Positions 23,024-31,336 of a stretch of DNA of 39,302 bases are shown piece after piece. Below the pieces are notes generated by a model. It was not told where the DNA came from and ran no database searches. It was given only the letters and a program-made list of their open reading frames with translations. The stretch spans positions 1 to 39,302 of the forward strand of contig JBCBSS010000069.1 in the NCBI GenBank assembly GCA_039819065.1, in the 5' to 3' direction. The translations under genes and the position numbers were made by a program. Origin of the DNA: JBCBSS01 sp039819065 (GTDB lineage Bacteria; Bacteroidota; Bacteroidia; Cytophagales; Cyclobacteriaceae). The first letter of the stretch is position 1. Every line of letters begins with the position of its first letter.

Positions 23024-24543
23024 AAGTTGACGCGAACTATAATAAAAGGCTTGACGATTTCTTCTCTGAAGTAAATCAGTTAGGTGATAAGGTACTTGAA
23101 TACACACTAATCGGCTATTTCATCTTTGGTATTTTCCTATCCTTCTTCTATGATACTTGGTTGATGGGTTTTGGTGTAGGCGCGTCGTCACTTGTTCTAT
23201 ACTTCATCACCAAAGCTACTTTTAAAGGCAAATCAGTACACCATTATATGGGTAGCTTCCTATTGGCCATTTTTATGGCGCAGTTCATTTACCAAATGCA
23301 TGGGCTTTTTGAAATGCACTTTACGGCATTGATTGGTGTGATTGCTCTCGTATCTTATCGCAATTGGAAGCTGTATATACCCATCACACTGACAATCGTT
23401 GTACACCATTCCATTTTCGCATACATGCAATACTTGAGTTTTATTAACAATGATGACGCACTAAAGGGAATATACTTTACCCAGCTTGATTATATGGATC
23501 TATCTACTTTCTTATTCCATGCTGGGCTAGTAGCAGTAGCTGTAGTGATAGCGGCCATTCACACGATGAGTTTGGAAAAAGAAACGAAGGGTAAGGCTAA
23601 AAACATTTACCAGCTAGAATTAGAGCAGGTCAAAACGGAGCAAAATATCGAATTCGCTGACCAGATTGCGCAGGGTAATTTCGACATCGAACATAACACC
23701 GCAGCTGACGATAGGCTCGGGCAGTCACTCTTGAACATGCGCAAAAACCTGATAGAAGGTGCAGAGCGGGAAAAGATGGATAAATTTATCAATGTCGGTA
23801 TCGCCAAAGTATCAGACCTTGTCAGAGATAACATCAAGGATGTAGAAGAGCTCACAAACCAAGTGGTTTCATTTTTGGTGAAATATATGGAGGTAAACCA
23901 GGGAGCAGTGTTTCTTCTGGAAGAGAATGGTGACGATCATTATTTGGAATTGAAAGGTGCCTATGCTTATGGCAGAAGAAAGTTTATACAAAAGAAGATC
24001 AATCTAGGAGAGGGTATGGTCGGTCAGTGCTTCTTGGAAAAGGAAACCATATATCTAACCAATGTGCCTGAACAATATGCTCATATCAGTTCAGGTCTTG
24101 GAGATGCCCGACCAAGGGCGGTTATATTAGTACCTATTAAAACCGAGGATGAAATAGTAGGTATAATGGAGTTCGCTGCCTTTGGTGCTTTCGAGGAGTA
24201 TAAAAAGGCATTTCTAGAAAAAGTTGGAGAAAACCTCGCTTCCGCCGTCACTAACTTGAAAACCAACCAAGTTATGAAGAAGCTCTATGAAGAGTCCATG
24301 GAACAGTCAGAAGCTTTAAGATCCCAGGAAGAAGAGATGAGGCAAAACATGGAAGAATTACAGGCTACGCAAGAAGAAATGCTCAGGAAGAACATGGAAA
24401 TAGAAGAACGCAATGAATCTCATCTTAAAAACGAACAGACAGCCCAGGAGAAATTGCTTAAGCAAAAACTCCATATTGAGGAATTAGAGGCTGAGCTGAG
24501 TGAGCTTAAAAAAGCAAAGGAAACCAGCCAAGCCAATACTTAA
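23008..24543 (+). CDS. Membrane GAF-domain sensor with C-terminal coiled coil
   Basis: This 511-residue protein has about six membrane helices (about 28-190), a HAMP-like linker (about 210-245, DQIAQGNFDIEHNTAADDRLGQSLLNMR), a GAF domain (about 255-425, QGAVFLLEE...GEGMVGQCFLEKETIYL) and a long C-terminal coiled coil (about 430-505, rich in Glu, Lys and Gln). There is no histidine kinase, cyclase or methyl-accepting hairpin signature. It may be a scaffold or sensor that signals through the coiled coil. It overlaps the thioredoxin-like gene, suggesting a shared envelope-stress function. Confidence 0.8.
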   Translation: MENKLEVDANYNKRLDDFFSEVNQLGDKVLEYTLIGYFIFGIFLSFFYDTWLMGFGVGASSLVLYFITKATFKGKSVHHYMGSFLLAIFMAQFIYQMHGLFEMHFTALIGVIALVSYRNWKLYIPITLTIVVHHSIFAYMQYLSFINNDDALKGIYFTQLDYMDLSTFLFHAGLVAVAVVIAAIHTMSLEKETKGKAKNIYQLELEQVKTEQNIEFADQIAQGNFDIEHNTAADDRLGQSLLNMRKNLIEGAEREKMDKFINVGIAKVSDLVRDNIKDVEELTNQVVSFLVKYMEVNQGAVFLLEENGDDHYLELKGAYAYGRRKFIQKKINLGEGMVGQCFLEKETIYLTNVPEQYAHISSGLGDARPRAVILVPIKTEDEIVGIMEFAAFGAFEEYKKAFLEKVGENLASAVTNLKTNQVMKKLYEESMEQSEALRSQEEEMRQNMEELQATQEEMLRKNMEIEERNESHLKNEQTAQEKLLKQKLHIEELEAELSELKKAKETSQANT

Positions 24544-24725
24544 GTACTGATGTCAAGAGCATTATAAACAGGCTTGGTAGGCCTATTTCACGTAGGCTAC
24601 TTTCAAAAGTGGTCATGCCTAAACAAGTCGGGTGGTACGAAGCTGGAGTAGTTATTTGCTTTAACCACCACAGAGGATCTCTCAGAAGCCAGTCACCCTG
24701 ACGTGAGGAGAAATCTATCTCTTTA

Positions 24726-24796
24726 GCCCTCGTTGGAGTTGTCTCCAACGAGTATTATTCAATAAAAGTGCTGTTGGAGACAATTCTAACAAGGGC
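24726..24796. repeat. Dispersed inverted repeat, GCCCTCGTTGGAG...CTAACAAGGGC
   Basis: This consists of two nested palindromic units (CGTTGGAGTTGTCTCCAACG and a partner with TTGGAGACAA). A related copy lies near 17339-17406. The surrounding gap 24544-24850 has no gene. Confidence 0.5.
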
Positions 24797-24856
24797 ATCA
24801 AAATATACTTTTGACTTGGCCTAATTCCTATTTACGTATTTTTTACACAAAAAACC

Positions 24857-24888
24857 TTGACATAGAGAAACTTTACTTTTTATATTTG
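24857..24888 (+). promoter_or_regulatory. Promoter of the NADAR/PARG-like genes
   Basis: TATATTTG (24881-24888) matches TAnnTTTG exactly, with TTGAC (24857-24861) 19 nt upstream, 39 nt before the NADAR start. Read on the minus strand, the -7 region contains TACGCAAATA, the first ten bases of the rtcB operator. A repressor at this half-site would cover the -7 element. Confidence 0.65.
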
Positions 24889-24927
24889 CGTAATAAAAAC
24901 ACAATTAGGACATCAAAAGACAACAAC

Positions 24928-25425
24928 ATGCAAGAGCAATTCACATTTTTCTGGAAATCAGCATCACCGTTCAGCAATTGGCATCCGGCTGAGTTTGAGA
25001 TTGATGGCTTGCTGTTCAATTGTGCTGAACAATACATGATGTATGGTAAAGCAGTGCTATTCGGAGATAAGGAAATGGCAGTAAAAATATTGGAAGCTGA
25101 TTCTCCGGGTAGGCAAAAGTCATTAGGCAGAAAAGTAAGGAACTTCGATGCAAATATTTGGAATAAGCAGTGTAAGCAAATCGTTTACGATGCTAACTAC
25201 GCCAAATTCACGCAAAACGAAAACTTGCTCAAATACCTGCTTAAGACTAAGGGGACTACTTTGGTAGAGGCAAGCCCGGTGGACAACATTTGGGGTATAG
25301 GCCTTTCCGAAGATAACCCTAAAGCACAGAACAGAAGTACTTGGAGAGGTAAAAATTGGCTGGGAGAAGTACTTACTAAGTTGAGAGAAGATTTAATAGA
25401 AGAAGACAATGCAAAAAGAAAATAG
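24928..25425 (+). CDS. NADAR-family (YbiA-like) protein
   Basis: This 165-residue protein has the NADAR pattern: FFWKSASPFSNWHPAEFEIDG, CAEQYMMYGKAVLFGD, VRNFDANIW, YAKFTQNENLLKYLL, and NIWGIGLSEDNP. NADAR enzymes remove ADP-ribose from modified nucleobases or hydrolyse N-glycosidic bonds in ADP-ribose or riboflavin intermediates. The frame opens at 24811, but ATG 24928 lies after the promoter and gives the standard start. Its 3' end overlaps the PARG-like gene by 17 nt. In RNA-repair islands NADAR is thought to process ADP-ribosylated nucleic acid or signalling nucleotides. The substrate is not known here. Confidence 0.9.
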   Translation: MQEQFTFFWKSASPFSNWHPAEFEIDGLLFNCAEQYMMYGKAVLFGDKEMAVKILEADSPGRQKSLGRKVRNFDANIWNKQCKQIVYDANYAKFTQNENLLKYLLKTKGTTLVEASPVDNIWGIGLSEDNPKAQNRSTWRGKNWLGEVLTKLREDLIEEDNAKRK

Positions 25426-26239
25426 AAATAGTAGAAAAGGAGCAGCGAAAGAGACTTTGGAAATCCTGGAACAAGGGTTCTACATCAATGCAAAAGATCA
25501 AAAGATAGATATAAAGGAGGCACAGGAATTCACTGTAGCCAACTCAATGCTTATTCAACCTGATGAATTATTTGATATAGCTCCGGAAGGAAAATACAAA
25601 ACGGAAATATTGCTAGAGAATTGTACCACGTTGGAGGCTTGTGCATCATTAGCGAGACAAACGGAAGACGTTTTCTGCTTGAACTTTGCTTCTGCCAAAA
25701 ACCCGGGAGGGGGTTTCCTGGGAGGCGCACAAGCTCAGGAAGAAAGCCTGGCTCGCTCAAGTGGCTTGTACCCTGCTATCAATCAAATGAGAGAGATGTA
25801 CGATACGAACAGAAAGCAGAAATCATGTCTTTACCTTGATTACATGATCTATTCACCCAGGGTGTCCTTTTTCAGAAAGGATAATAACAGTTTGACTGAC
25901 GATTTCTACGTTGCTTCTGTGCTAACCGCTCCTGCCGTTAACGCAGGTGTGGTCAAAAGTAAAGAACAGAGGAACGTACCTAAGATACGACCCACCATGG
26001 AAAGGCGTATCGACAAGGTGTTAAGTATCGCTTATCAGAAAGGTTATGAAACACTGGTTTTGGGCGCATGGGGTTGTGGTGTATTCCAAAATGACCCACA
26101 TGAAATTGCTGATATTTTTGCTTCGCAATTAAAATCAGGTGGCAAGTTCGAAAATGTCTTTAAAACGGTATTTTTTGCAGTATTAGATAGAAAAGACAGA
26201 GGCGTTTATCGCGCTTTTGCGGAACACTTCAATTCGTAA
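25409..26239 (+). CDS. PARG-like macrodomain protein (TIGR02452/DUF2263 family)
   Basis: This 276-residue protein has the poly(ADP-ribose) glycohydrolase signature: NFASAKNPGGGFLGGAQAQE, with the GGG loop at 100-102 and the catalytic QEE at 110-112. LVLGAWGCGVFQNDP (about 212-226) is the second ligand loop. Members remove ADP-ribose from proteins or nucleic acids. The gene starts inside the end of the NADAR gene, so both act in one pathway, probably ADP-ribose removal. The following 286-bp gap has a dispersed repeat and short GTAGAAGTA-like direct repeats but no gene. Confidence 0.9.
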   Translation: MQKENRNSRKGAAKETLEILEQGFYINAKDQKIDIKEAQEFTVANSMLIQPDELFDIAPEGKYKTEILLENCTTLEACASLARQTEDVFCLNFASAKNPGGGFLGGAQAQEESLARSSGLYPAINQMREMYDTNRKQKSCLYLDYMIYSPRVSFFRKDNNSLTDDFYVASVLTAPAVNAGVVKSKEQRNVPKIRPTMERRIDKVLSIAYQKGYETLVLGAWGCGVFQNDPHEIADIFASQLKSGGKFENVFKTVFFAVLDRKDRGVYRAFAEHFNS

Positions 26240-26395
26240 AAAGGTGAAAGAAGTTGTAGGAGATTTGATGCTATCACTGCGATCTTGTGATTACGAACAG
26301 GCGTGTAAAAGAAGCAAAACAATCTTGTATAGTTGCCAGCCAGAAATATGTAGAAATAGCTAGAAGTACGTAGAAGTAGGGTTTTCGCTAGAAAC

Positions 26396-26435
26396 TGTCA
26401 TTGCGCGGAGTGACGAAGGAGCGACAAAGCAATCT
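26396..26435. repeat. Partial dispersed repeat TGTCATTGCGCGGAG...
   Basis: TGTCATTGCG...GAAGGAGCGACAAAGCAATCT matches the family at 13393-13483 and 19209-19238. It is non-coding. Confidence 0.5.
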
Positions 26436-26525
26436 AGTACATATAGCAGTTAATAAGGTGATTTCTGCCATTATCAATGAAGAACTTAACAGTGAAGACG
26501 TCACCGTCATAATTTGGAGCAAACA

Positions 26526-27089
26526 ATGAAACATACGATACAAAAACTAAAAAGAACAAGCAAAGTCCTGAGTCTTCTGCTCAGGCATAGGCCGGAAGCG
26601 GCCAATATCAAGCTGGACAAAGAAGGTTGGGCTAACGTCGACGAACTGATTGAAAAAGTAAGTAGGCGTTTTCACCCTGTGGATCATGATTTGATCAAAG
26701 TTGTGGTTGAAACCAATGATAAGCAACGATTCTCATTCAGTGAAGATGGTTTGAAGATAAGGGCTAACCAAGGTCATTCTATACCAGTAGACCTCGGCCT
26801 CACTCCTATTGAGCCTCCGGAATATTTATATCACGGTACAGCAGAGACCAACGTAGATGCCATACTGGAAAAAGGGATACTGAAGGGCAGTCGTCAGCAT
26901 GTACACTTATCACTTGATAAGGTTACGGCAGAAAAGGTGGGTATCAGACATGGCAAGCCCATCATATTGAATATACGATCTGGCCAGATGCACAGAGATG
27001 GCATTCATTTCTACAAATCGGAAAACGATGTATGGCTGACTGATTTTGTATCGGCTCAATATATCGCATTTAAGAGATCAAATGAATAA
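26526..27089 (+). CDS. kptA: RNA 2'-phosphotransferase (Tpt1/KptA)
   Basis: This 187-residue protein has the KptA blocks KVLSLLLRHRPEAANIKLDK, GWANVDELI, RFSF, IRANQGHS, YHGTA and HVHLSLD. The enzyme transfers an internal 2'-phosphate from RNA to NAD+, giving ADP-ribose 1'',2''-cyclic phosphate. In eukaryotes it completes tRNA splicing; in bacteria the substrate is mostly unknown. The frame starts at a TTG (26514), but ATG 26526 is better. Its presence with RtcB, Ro60 and ADP-ribose enzymes points to RNA-end healing, and its product could be a substrate for the neighbouring ADP-ribose enzymes (inference). Confidence 0.92.
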   Translation: MKHTIQKLKRTSKVLSLLLRHRPEAANIKLDKEGWANVDELIEKVSRRFHPVDHDLIKVVVETNDKQRFSFSEDGLKIRANQGHSIPVDLGLTPIEPPEYLYHGTAETNVDAILEKGILKGSRQHVHLSLDKVTAEKVGIRHGKPIILNIRSGQMHRDGIHFYKSENDVWLTDFVSAQYIAFKRSNE

Positions 27090-27221
27090 CTCATTTTCAC
27101 TTTTGTACTGAATGCGTGATCGCACACTGATCTAGGTGTCAGGTAATGACCGCCAATCAATATTTGACAAACAGAGGCTAACGGTTTTTGCTGACAAACC
27201 GTTAGCTTTGATTTTCAATCT

Positions 27222-27452
27222 ATGGAACCTACTCCTTTCAATCCCGAAATCCTGCGTCAGCTTGTGACTATGAAAATGCCATTCGGCAAATATAAAGGCA
27301 CGTTGATTTGCAACCTGCCCGAACACTATCTGGTGTGGTTTCATAGAGAAGGTTTCCCGAATGGCAAACTGGGCATGCTGTTAGCCACCATGTATGAAAT
27401 ACGACTCAATGGTTTGACCGACCTACTCACTCCGATCAAGCGGTCAACTTGA
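27222..27452 (+). CDS. DUF3820-family small protein
   Basis: This 76-residue protein contains the DUF3820 core MPFGKYKGTLICNLPEHYLV and WFHREGFPNGKLG. It is well conserved in many Gram-negative bacteria and has been linked to quorum-regulated factors, but the biochemical function is unknown. It lies between KptA and the YbjN genes on the same strand with its own spacing. Confidence 0.85.
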   Translation: MEPTPFNPEILRQLVTMKMPFGKYKGTLICNLPEHYLVWFHREGFPNGKLGMLLATMYEIRLNGLTDLLTPIKRST

Positions 27453-27675
27453 AAAGCTGAGGTGACATACACTATTTAACACCGGCTATATTTGAAATAA
27501 TCGGTTAATCCCCTTGCATACCCTTTCCAAAAAAGGCTTATACAGCCAATAAAAGGGCTTTTTTATGTCTTAGAACATATGTGTTAATGTTCGAAACATA
27601 CGTGTTAACGAACTAGAAAGTACGGACCTAACTTGCTTTCATCAATCACAGATGTCAAACTAAAATTTAACAAAC
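27453..27675. other. Intergenic region with direct repeat
   Basis: Near 27545-27563 an AGCC...GGGCTTTTTTA hairpin could terminate the DUF3820 transcript. Near 27579-27614 two imperfect copies of CATATGTGTTAATGTTCG lie in tandem, possible binding sites for a regulator of the YbjN gene. Confidence 0.4.
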
Positions 27676-28158
27676 ATGAAAAAGCTATTAATCGTAATTC
27701 AGTTGTGCTTTTGGTCAGTTATGATGAATGCTCAGGCTCAGGACATCATCAGTTCAGAGAATTTAACCGCACAAAAGCTTAAAGAAATCTTTGAAAGTGC
27801 GTACGCCGATGTAGCGGCGGTTGATCCTAATGGAAAGTATATCGCGGTGAAGGAATCTGCCGGCCTTAAGGTATATATGGATATAGATGCCAAGAAAAGA
27901 TATATCACATATTCGATCAGCTTCAAATGTGACGAACGATTTTCAGAGTGTGAAATCCTGGCGTTAGTCAATCAACTCAGTACACAAGTCTTGATGATCA
28001 GCCCGAGTTATATGCGCGAAAAAAGAAACTTGTTGATCAAGTACGACTACTGGGTCGATGCCGGAGTGACATCGAAATCAATAGTGAAAACTGAGAAGCA
28101 ATTCATGGAAGCGGTGAAGCTCGCTTTCAAGAAAGACATTCAGAAAATCCTTATTTGA
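27676..28158 (+). CDS. Exported YbjN-like protein, paralogue 1
   Basis: This 160-residue protein has a signal peptide (MKKLLIVIQLCFWSVMMNAQAQ, cleavage about 22) and a YbjN-type fold with LKVYMDIDAKKRYITYSISF and LMISPSYMREKRNLLIKYDYW. It closely matches the protein at 29015-29497 over its whole length, so the pair arose by duplication. YbjN folds resemble type III secretion chaperones, suggesting protein binding; no enzyme motif is seen. A lipoprotein gene separates the two copies. Confidence 0.75.
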   Translation: MKKLLIVIQLCFWSVMMNAQAQDIISSENLTAQKLKEIFESAYADVAAVDPNGKYIAVKESAGLKVYMDIDAKKRYITYSISFKCDERFSECEILALVNQLSTQVLMISPSYMREKRNLLIKYDYWVDAGVTSKSIVKTEKQFMEAVKLAFKKDIQKILI

Positions 28159-28210
28159 GACACCCTCACCCCTCTACCAAAATAGATCGAGAACACTAAA
28201 TAACACACAA

Positions 28211-28861
28211 ATGAAAAATTCAATCTTCCTACTGCTTTTAGGAATAAGTCTGGGCAGCTGCCATATGAATAAACATTGGGTCAAACCTGATTACGCCAAA
28301 GCCAGAATCAATGGGTCTCCCAAGAAAGTCATCGTATCTGAATTCTACGAATTACAACAGCAAACAAGCAGCACCTACAATTATGATATCGTTACGATAA
28401 GAGAGTCGGTTTATGCCAGAGACATGTCGTATGCCGTAGCCGATGGACTGAACCAAAAGGGCATCAATACGATAGCCAAGGTCGGAGCAAAACCTAGAGA
28501 CCTTGCTCCCGGGGAATACCTTTTAAGAGGAGCATTGATCTCACCAGCCATGCACAAATCCAAGAATATGGCCGCCGCCTGGGCCATTTGGGGTGGTAGT
28601 CTGACCGTATTTGGGTTCTATCTACCTTACCCAGGATTCAGGCTTAAGAATTACTGTGGATACAAGTTTCGTGTAGACCTAATTGACTCGAGAGGTGAAA
28701 TTGTATTCAGCAAACTGGATGATTTTAACTACCATGAAGAATCCCTGTACCTACTGGGTAAACCTAATTGCCAAGAAGAATTGCCTGAAGCGAGAAACAT
28801 ACTTTTCGACTACATTGCCAAACTCGTTGAAGATAATGATCGCGCAATTAGTAACCGTTAA
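28211..28861 (+). CDS. Lipoprotein of unknown function
   Basis: This 216-residue protein has a lipoprotein signal peptide with lipobox LGSC (Cys17). The mature part starts with NKHWVKPDYAKARINGSPKK; a hydrophobic glycine-rich stretch (AAAWAIWGGSLTVFGFYLPYPGF) could insert into the membrane. I do not recognise a family. It lies between two YbjN-like genes, possibly in an operon of envelope proteins. A strong hairpin follows at 28881-28916. Confidence 0.7.
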   Translation: MKNSIFLLLLGISLGSCHMNKHWVKPDYAKARINGSPKKVIVSEFYELQQQTSSTYNYDIVTIRESVYARDMSYAVADGLNQKGINTIAKVGAKPRDLAPGEYLLRGALISPAMHKSKNMAAAWAIWGGSLTVFGFYLPYPGFRLKNYCGYKFRVDLIDSRGEIVFSKLDDFNYHEESLYLLGKPNCQEELPEARNILFDYIAKLVEDNDRAISNR

Positions 28862-28880
28862 CCCGAAAGGTTAAGCAATA

Positions 28881-28916
28881 GGTCACATACATTGGTTCAT
28901 TCAAATGTATGTGACC
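28881..28916 (+). terminator. 13-bp hairpin after the lipoprotein gene
   Basis: GGTCACATACATT (28881-28893) pairs perfectly with AATGTATGTGACC (28904-28916). There is no U-run directly after it, so it may end or protect the transcript, or serve as a binding site. Confidence 0.5.
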
Positions 28917-29014
28917 CATTACATTGAAAATGCCCAATCTGGACATTTAGAAAATTCAAAATGAGTGATTATATTCATATAGTAAATTAACACGCTAAAA
29001 ATCAATCATATCTG

Positions 29015-29497
29015 ATGAAAAAGTTATTCCTTATTGCACTAGTTTGTACCACTTGTCTGACTGTTCATGCCCAGCCAGGTGAAATCATTAGCTCTGAAAA
29101 TATCAGTGCTCAAAAGCTGAAAGAAATATTCGAGAATGCTTACATGGATGTTTCCAAGGTTGACCCTAACGGAAAATTCATTGCCGTTAAAGAATCTACT
29201 TCCTTGAACGTCTACATAGATATAGATAGCAAAAAGAGATATGTCACCTACTCGCTTACCACCAAATGTGATGAATCATTCTCAGAGTGTGAGGTGCTCA
29301 GCCTGATCAACAAGTTGAACTCGGAAGTATTGATGATCAGCCCGAGCTATAACCCAACTAAAAATACATTTCTTCTCAAATACGACTATTGGATAGTCGG
29401 TGGCGTCACTTCCCGATCGATAGTAAAAACGAAGAACCAATTCTTTGCTGCTGTCAAGTTAGCTTTCCAGAAGGATACTCAAAAAATCATGAAGTAG
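29015..29497 (+). CDS. Exported YbjN-like protein, paralogue 2
   Basis: This 160-residue protein has a signal peptide (MKKLFLIALVCTTCLTVHAQ) and the same domain as the 27676 gene: NVYIDIDSKKRYVTYSLTTK and LMISPSYNPTKNTFLLKYDYW. The two share SSENxxAQKLKEIFExAYxD at the start. The changes cluster in surface-type residues, consistent with a duplication followed by divergence. The gap 29498-29716 shows no further gene. Confidence 0.75.
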   Translation: MKKLFLIALVCTTCLTVHAQPGEIISSENISAQKLKEIFENAYMDVSKVDPNGKFIAVKESTSLNVYIDIDSKKRYVTYSLTTKCDESFSECEVLSLINKLNSEVLMISPSYNPTKNTFLLKYDYWIVGGVTSRSIVKTKNQFFAAVKLAFQKDTQKIMK

Positions 29498-29716
29498 ATA
29501 GCTTTTAGGCATATGCCAGGCCGAATGATCGTGTATTGTTCGGCTAGCTATATCTCTTGATGTAGCAGGTTACCCAGAATTACAATGCCCGTCGATCTTT
29601 AGTAGGTCGAAACCTGTGATATGTCAATTTCCCAACCTTTCTATTCTGTCAAAAATCCATACTTTGAGTTTACCAGCATTCTAACAAAAACCATTACGGT
29701 ATAACTTAAAGCAGCC

Positions 29717-31330
29717 ATGACAGACAATAGAAAAGGTTTTGAGGTACTTCATGACGGTATCACCAATAAATCCATCGCTTTTACAAATGAGGAAAGGGAA
29801 CAATATGGGTTGAGGGGTTTGCTACCTTATGCTGTTTGCAGTCAAGAAGTGCAGAAACAGCGTGTCATGGCCAACATACGTCGCAAAGCCTACGACATTG
29901 AAAGGTATGTGCTGCTATCCTCCCTTCAAGACCGGAACGAACGCCTATTCTACCGTACCGTTATAGACAATATAGAAGAGATCATGCCATTGATCTACAC
30001 ACCTACAGTAGGCCAGGCATGCAAAGAATTCTCTAATATCTTCAGAAGGTCAAAAGGGTTTTACATCACACCAGATGACAAGGGGCAAATCAGAAGGATT
30101 CTAGACAATTGGCCGTTAGAAGATGTGAGGGCCATCGTAGTAACAGATGGACAGCGCATTCTAGGCCTCGGTGACCTCGGTGCCAACGGTATGGGTATAC
30201 CAATTGGAAAACTCGCATTATACTCTGCCTGTGCTGGCATTCCTCCTAGTCAGTGCCTACCGGTTATGCTTGACGTCGGCACCAATAACGAAGAGCTACT
30301 CGACGATATACTTTACCTCGGTTATCCTCATCGTAGAATAGAAGGAGAAACGTATTCAGAACTGGTAGAAGAATTCGTGATGGCGGTTCAGGACAAATGG
30401 CCAAAGGCCCTGATCCAATTTGAGGATTTCCTCACCCCTAATGCCTACGCTTTGCTGAACGAATACAAAGACCGTGTACTTTGCTTCAATGATGATATCC
30501 AGGGCACGGCAGCGGTATCTCTGGCGGGCGTTTATGCCTCCACTAGAATCACAGGCATGCAGTTCTCAGACCTGCGTATCATGTTCTTGGGCGCTGGCTC
30601 AGCGGCTACAGGAATAGCCGACCTGATGGTTTCTGCCTTTATGGATGCTGGTTTGAGCAAAGAAGAAGCATACAAACGGCTTTGGTTTGTGGACTTAAAC
30701 GGTCTAATTGTATCAGGGCGTAATGACCTGATGGAACACAACTTGCCTTATGCACATGATCATGAGCCGTTGGGATTCGTTGACGCCATTGATACCGTTA
30801 AACCTCACGTATTGATTGGTGCTACTGGCGCCCCAGGTACATTCATCCAGGAAGTGATAGAACATATGTCAGCCATTAACGAACGGCCAGTGATATTTGC
30901 CCTTTCCAACCCGACATCAAGAGCAGAATGTACAGCGGAGCAAGCCTACGAATGGAGCAAAGGCAAAGCCGTTTTCACCAGTGGTAGTCCATTTGCCCCG
31001 GTAGAGTACAACGGACAAACTTTCAAACCCGGACAGGGCAACAACGCCTATATCTTTCCTGGAGTTGGATTAGGTGCTATTGCATGTAACGCCAGCAAAA
31101 TAACTGATGAGCTATTCCTGGAATCAGCCAAATGCCTGGCCGAGCAAGTAAGTGAAGGAGACATTAATGCTGGTTCGCTATATCCTCCACTGAAGGAAAT
31201 TCGAGACGTATCGCTCAAAATCGCAGTGGCAGTAGCTGACAAAGCACACAAACAGGGACTAGCCCGGGATAACAGACCAGACAACCTCAGGCAGCACATC
31301 TTCGACTACATGTTTGATCCTACCTATTGA
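29717..31330 (+). CDS. NAD-dependent malic enzyme
   Basis: This 537-residue protein decarboxylates malate to pyruvate. Visible blocks are the malic enzyme N-terminal domain (YTPTVGQAC; VVTDGQRILGLGDLGANGMG; LDVGTNNEELL), ALIQFEDFLTPNAY, CFNDDIQGTAAVSLAG (metal-binding) and the Rossmann loop FLGAGSAATGIADL. The length matches the large NAD-type family. It lies convergent with the metallo-hydrolase gene, only 6 bp away. This is housekeeping carbon metabolism with no visible link to the RNA-repair genes. Confidence 0.95.
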   Translation: MTDNRKGFEVLHDGITNKSIAFTNEEREQYGLRGLLPYAVCSQEVQKQRVMANIRRKAYDIERYVLLSSLQDRNERLFYRTVIDNIEEIMPLIYTPTVGQACKEFSNIFRRSKGFYITPDDKGQIRRILDNWPLEDVRAIVVTDGQRILGLGDLGANGMGIPIGKLALYSACAGIPPSQCLPVMLDVGTNNEELLDDILYLGYPHRRIEGETYSELVEEFVMAVQDKWPKALIQFEDFLTPNAYALLNEYKDRVLCFNDDIQGTAAVSLAGVYASTRITGMQFSDLRIMFLGAGSAATGIADLMVSAFMDAGLSKEEAYKRLWFVDLNGLIVSGRNDLMEHNLPYAHDHEPLGFVDAIDTVKPHVLIGATGAPGTFIQEVIEHMSAINERPVIFALSNPTSRAECTAEQAYEWSKGKAVFTSGSPFAPVEYNGQTFKPGQGNNAYIFPGVGLGAIACNASKITDELFLESAKCLAEQVSEGDINAGSLYPPLKEIRDVSLKIAVAVADKAHKQGLARDNRPDNLRQHIFDYMFDPTY

Positions 31331-31336
31331 TAGGTC

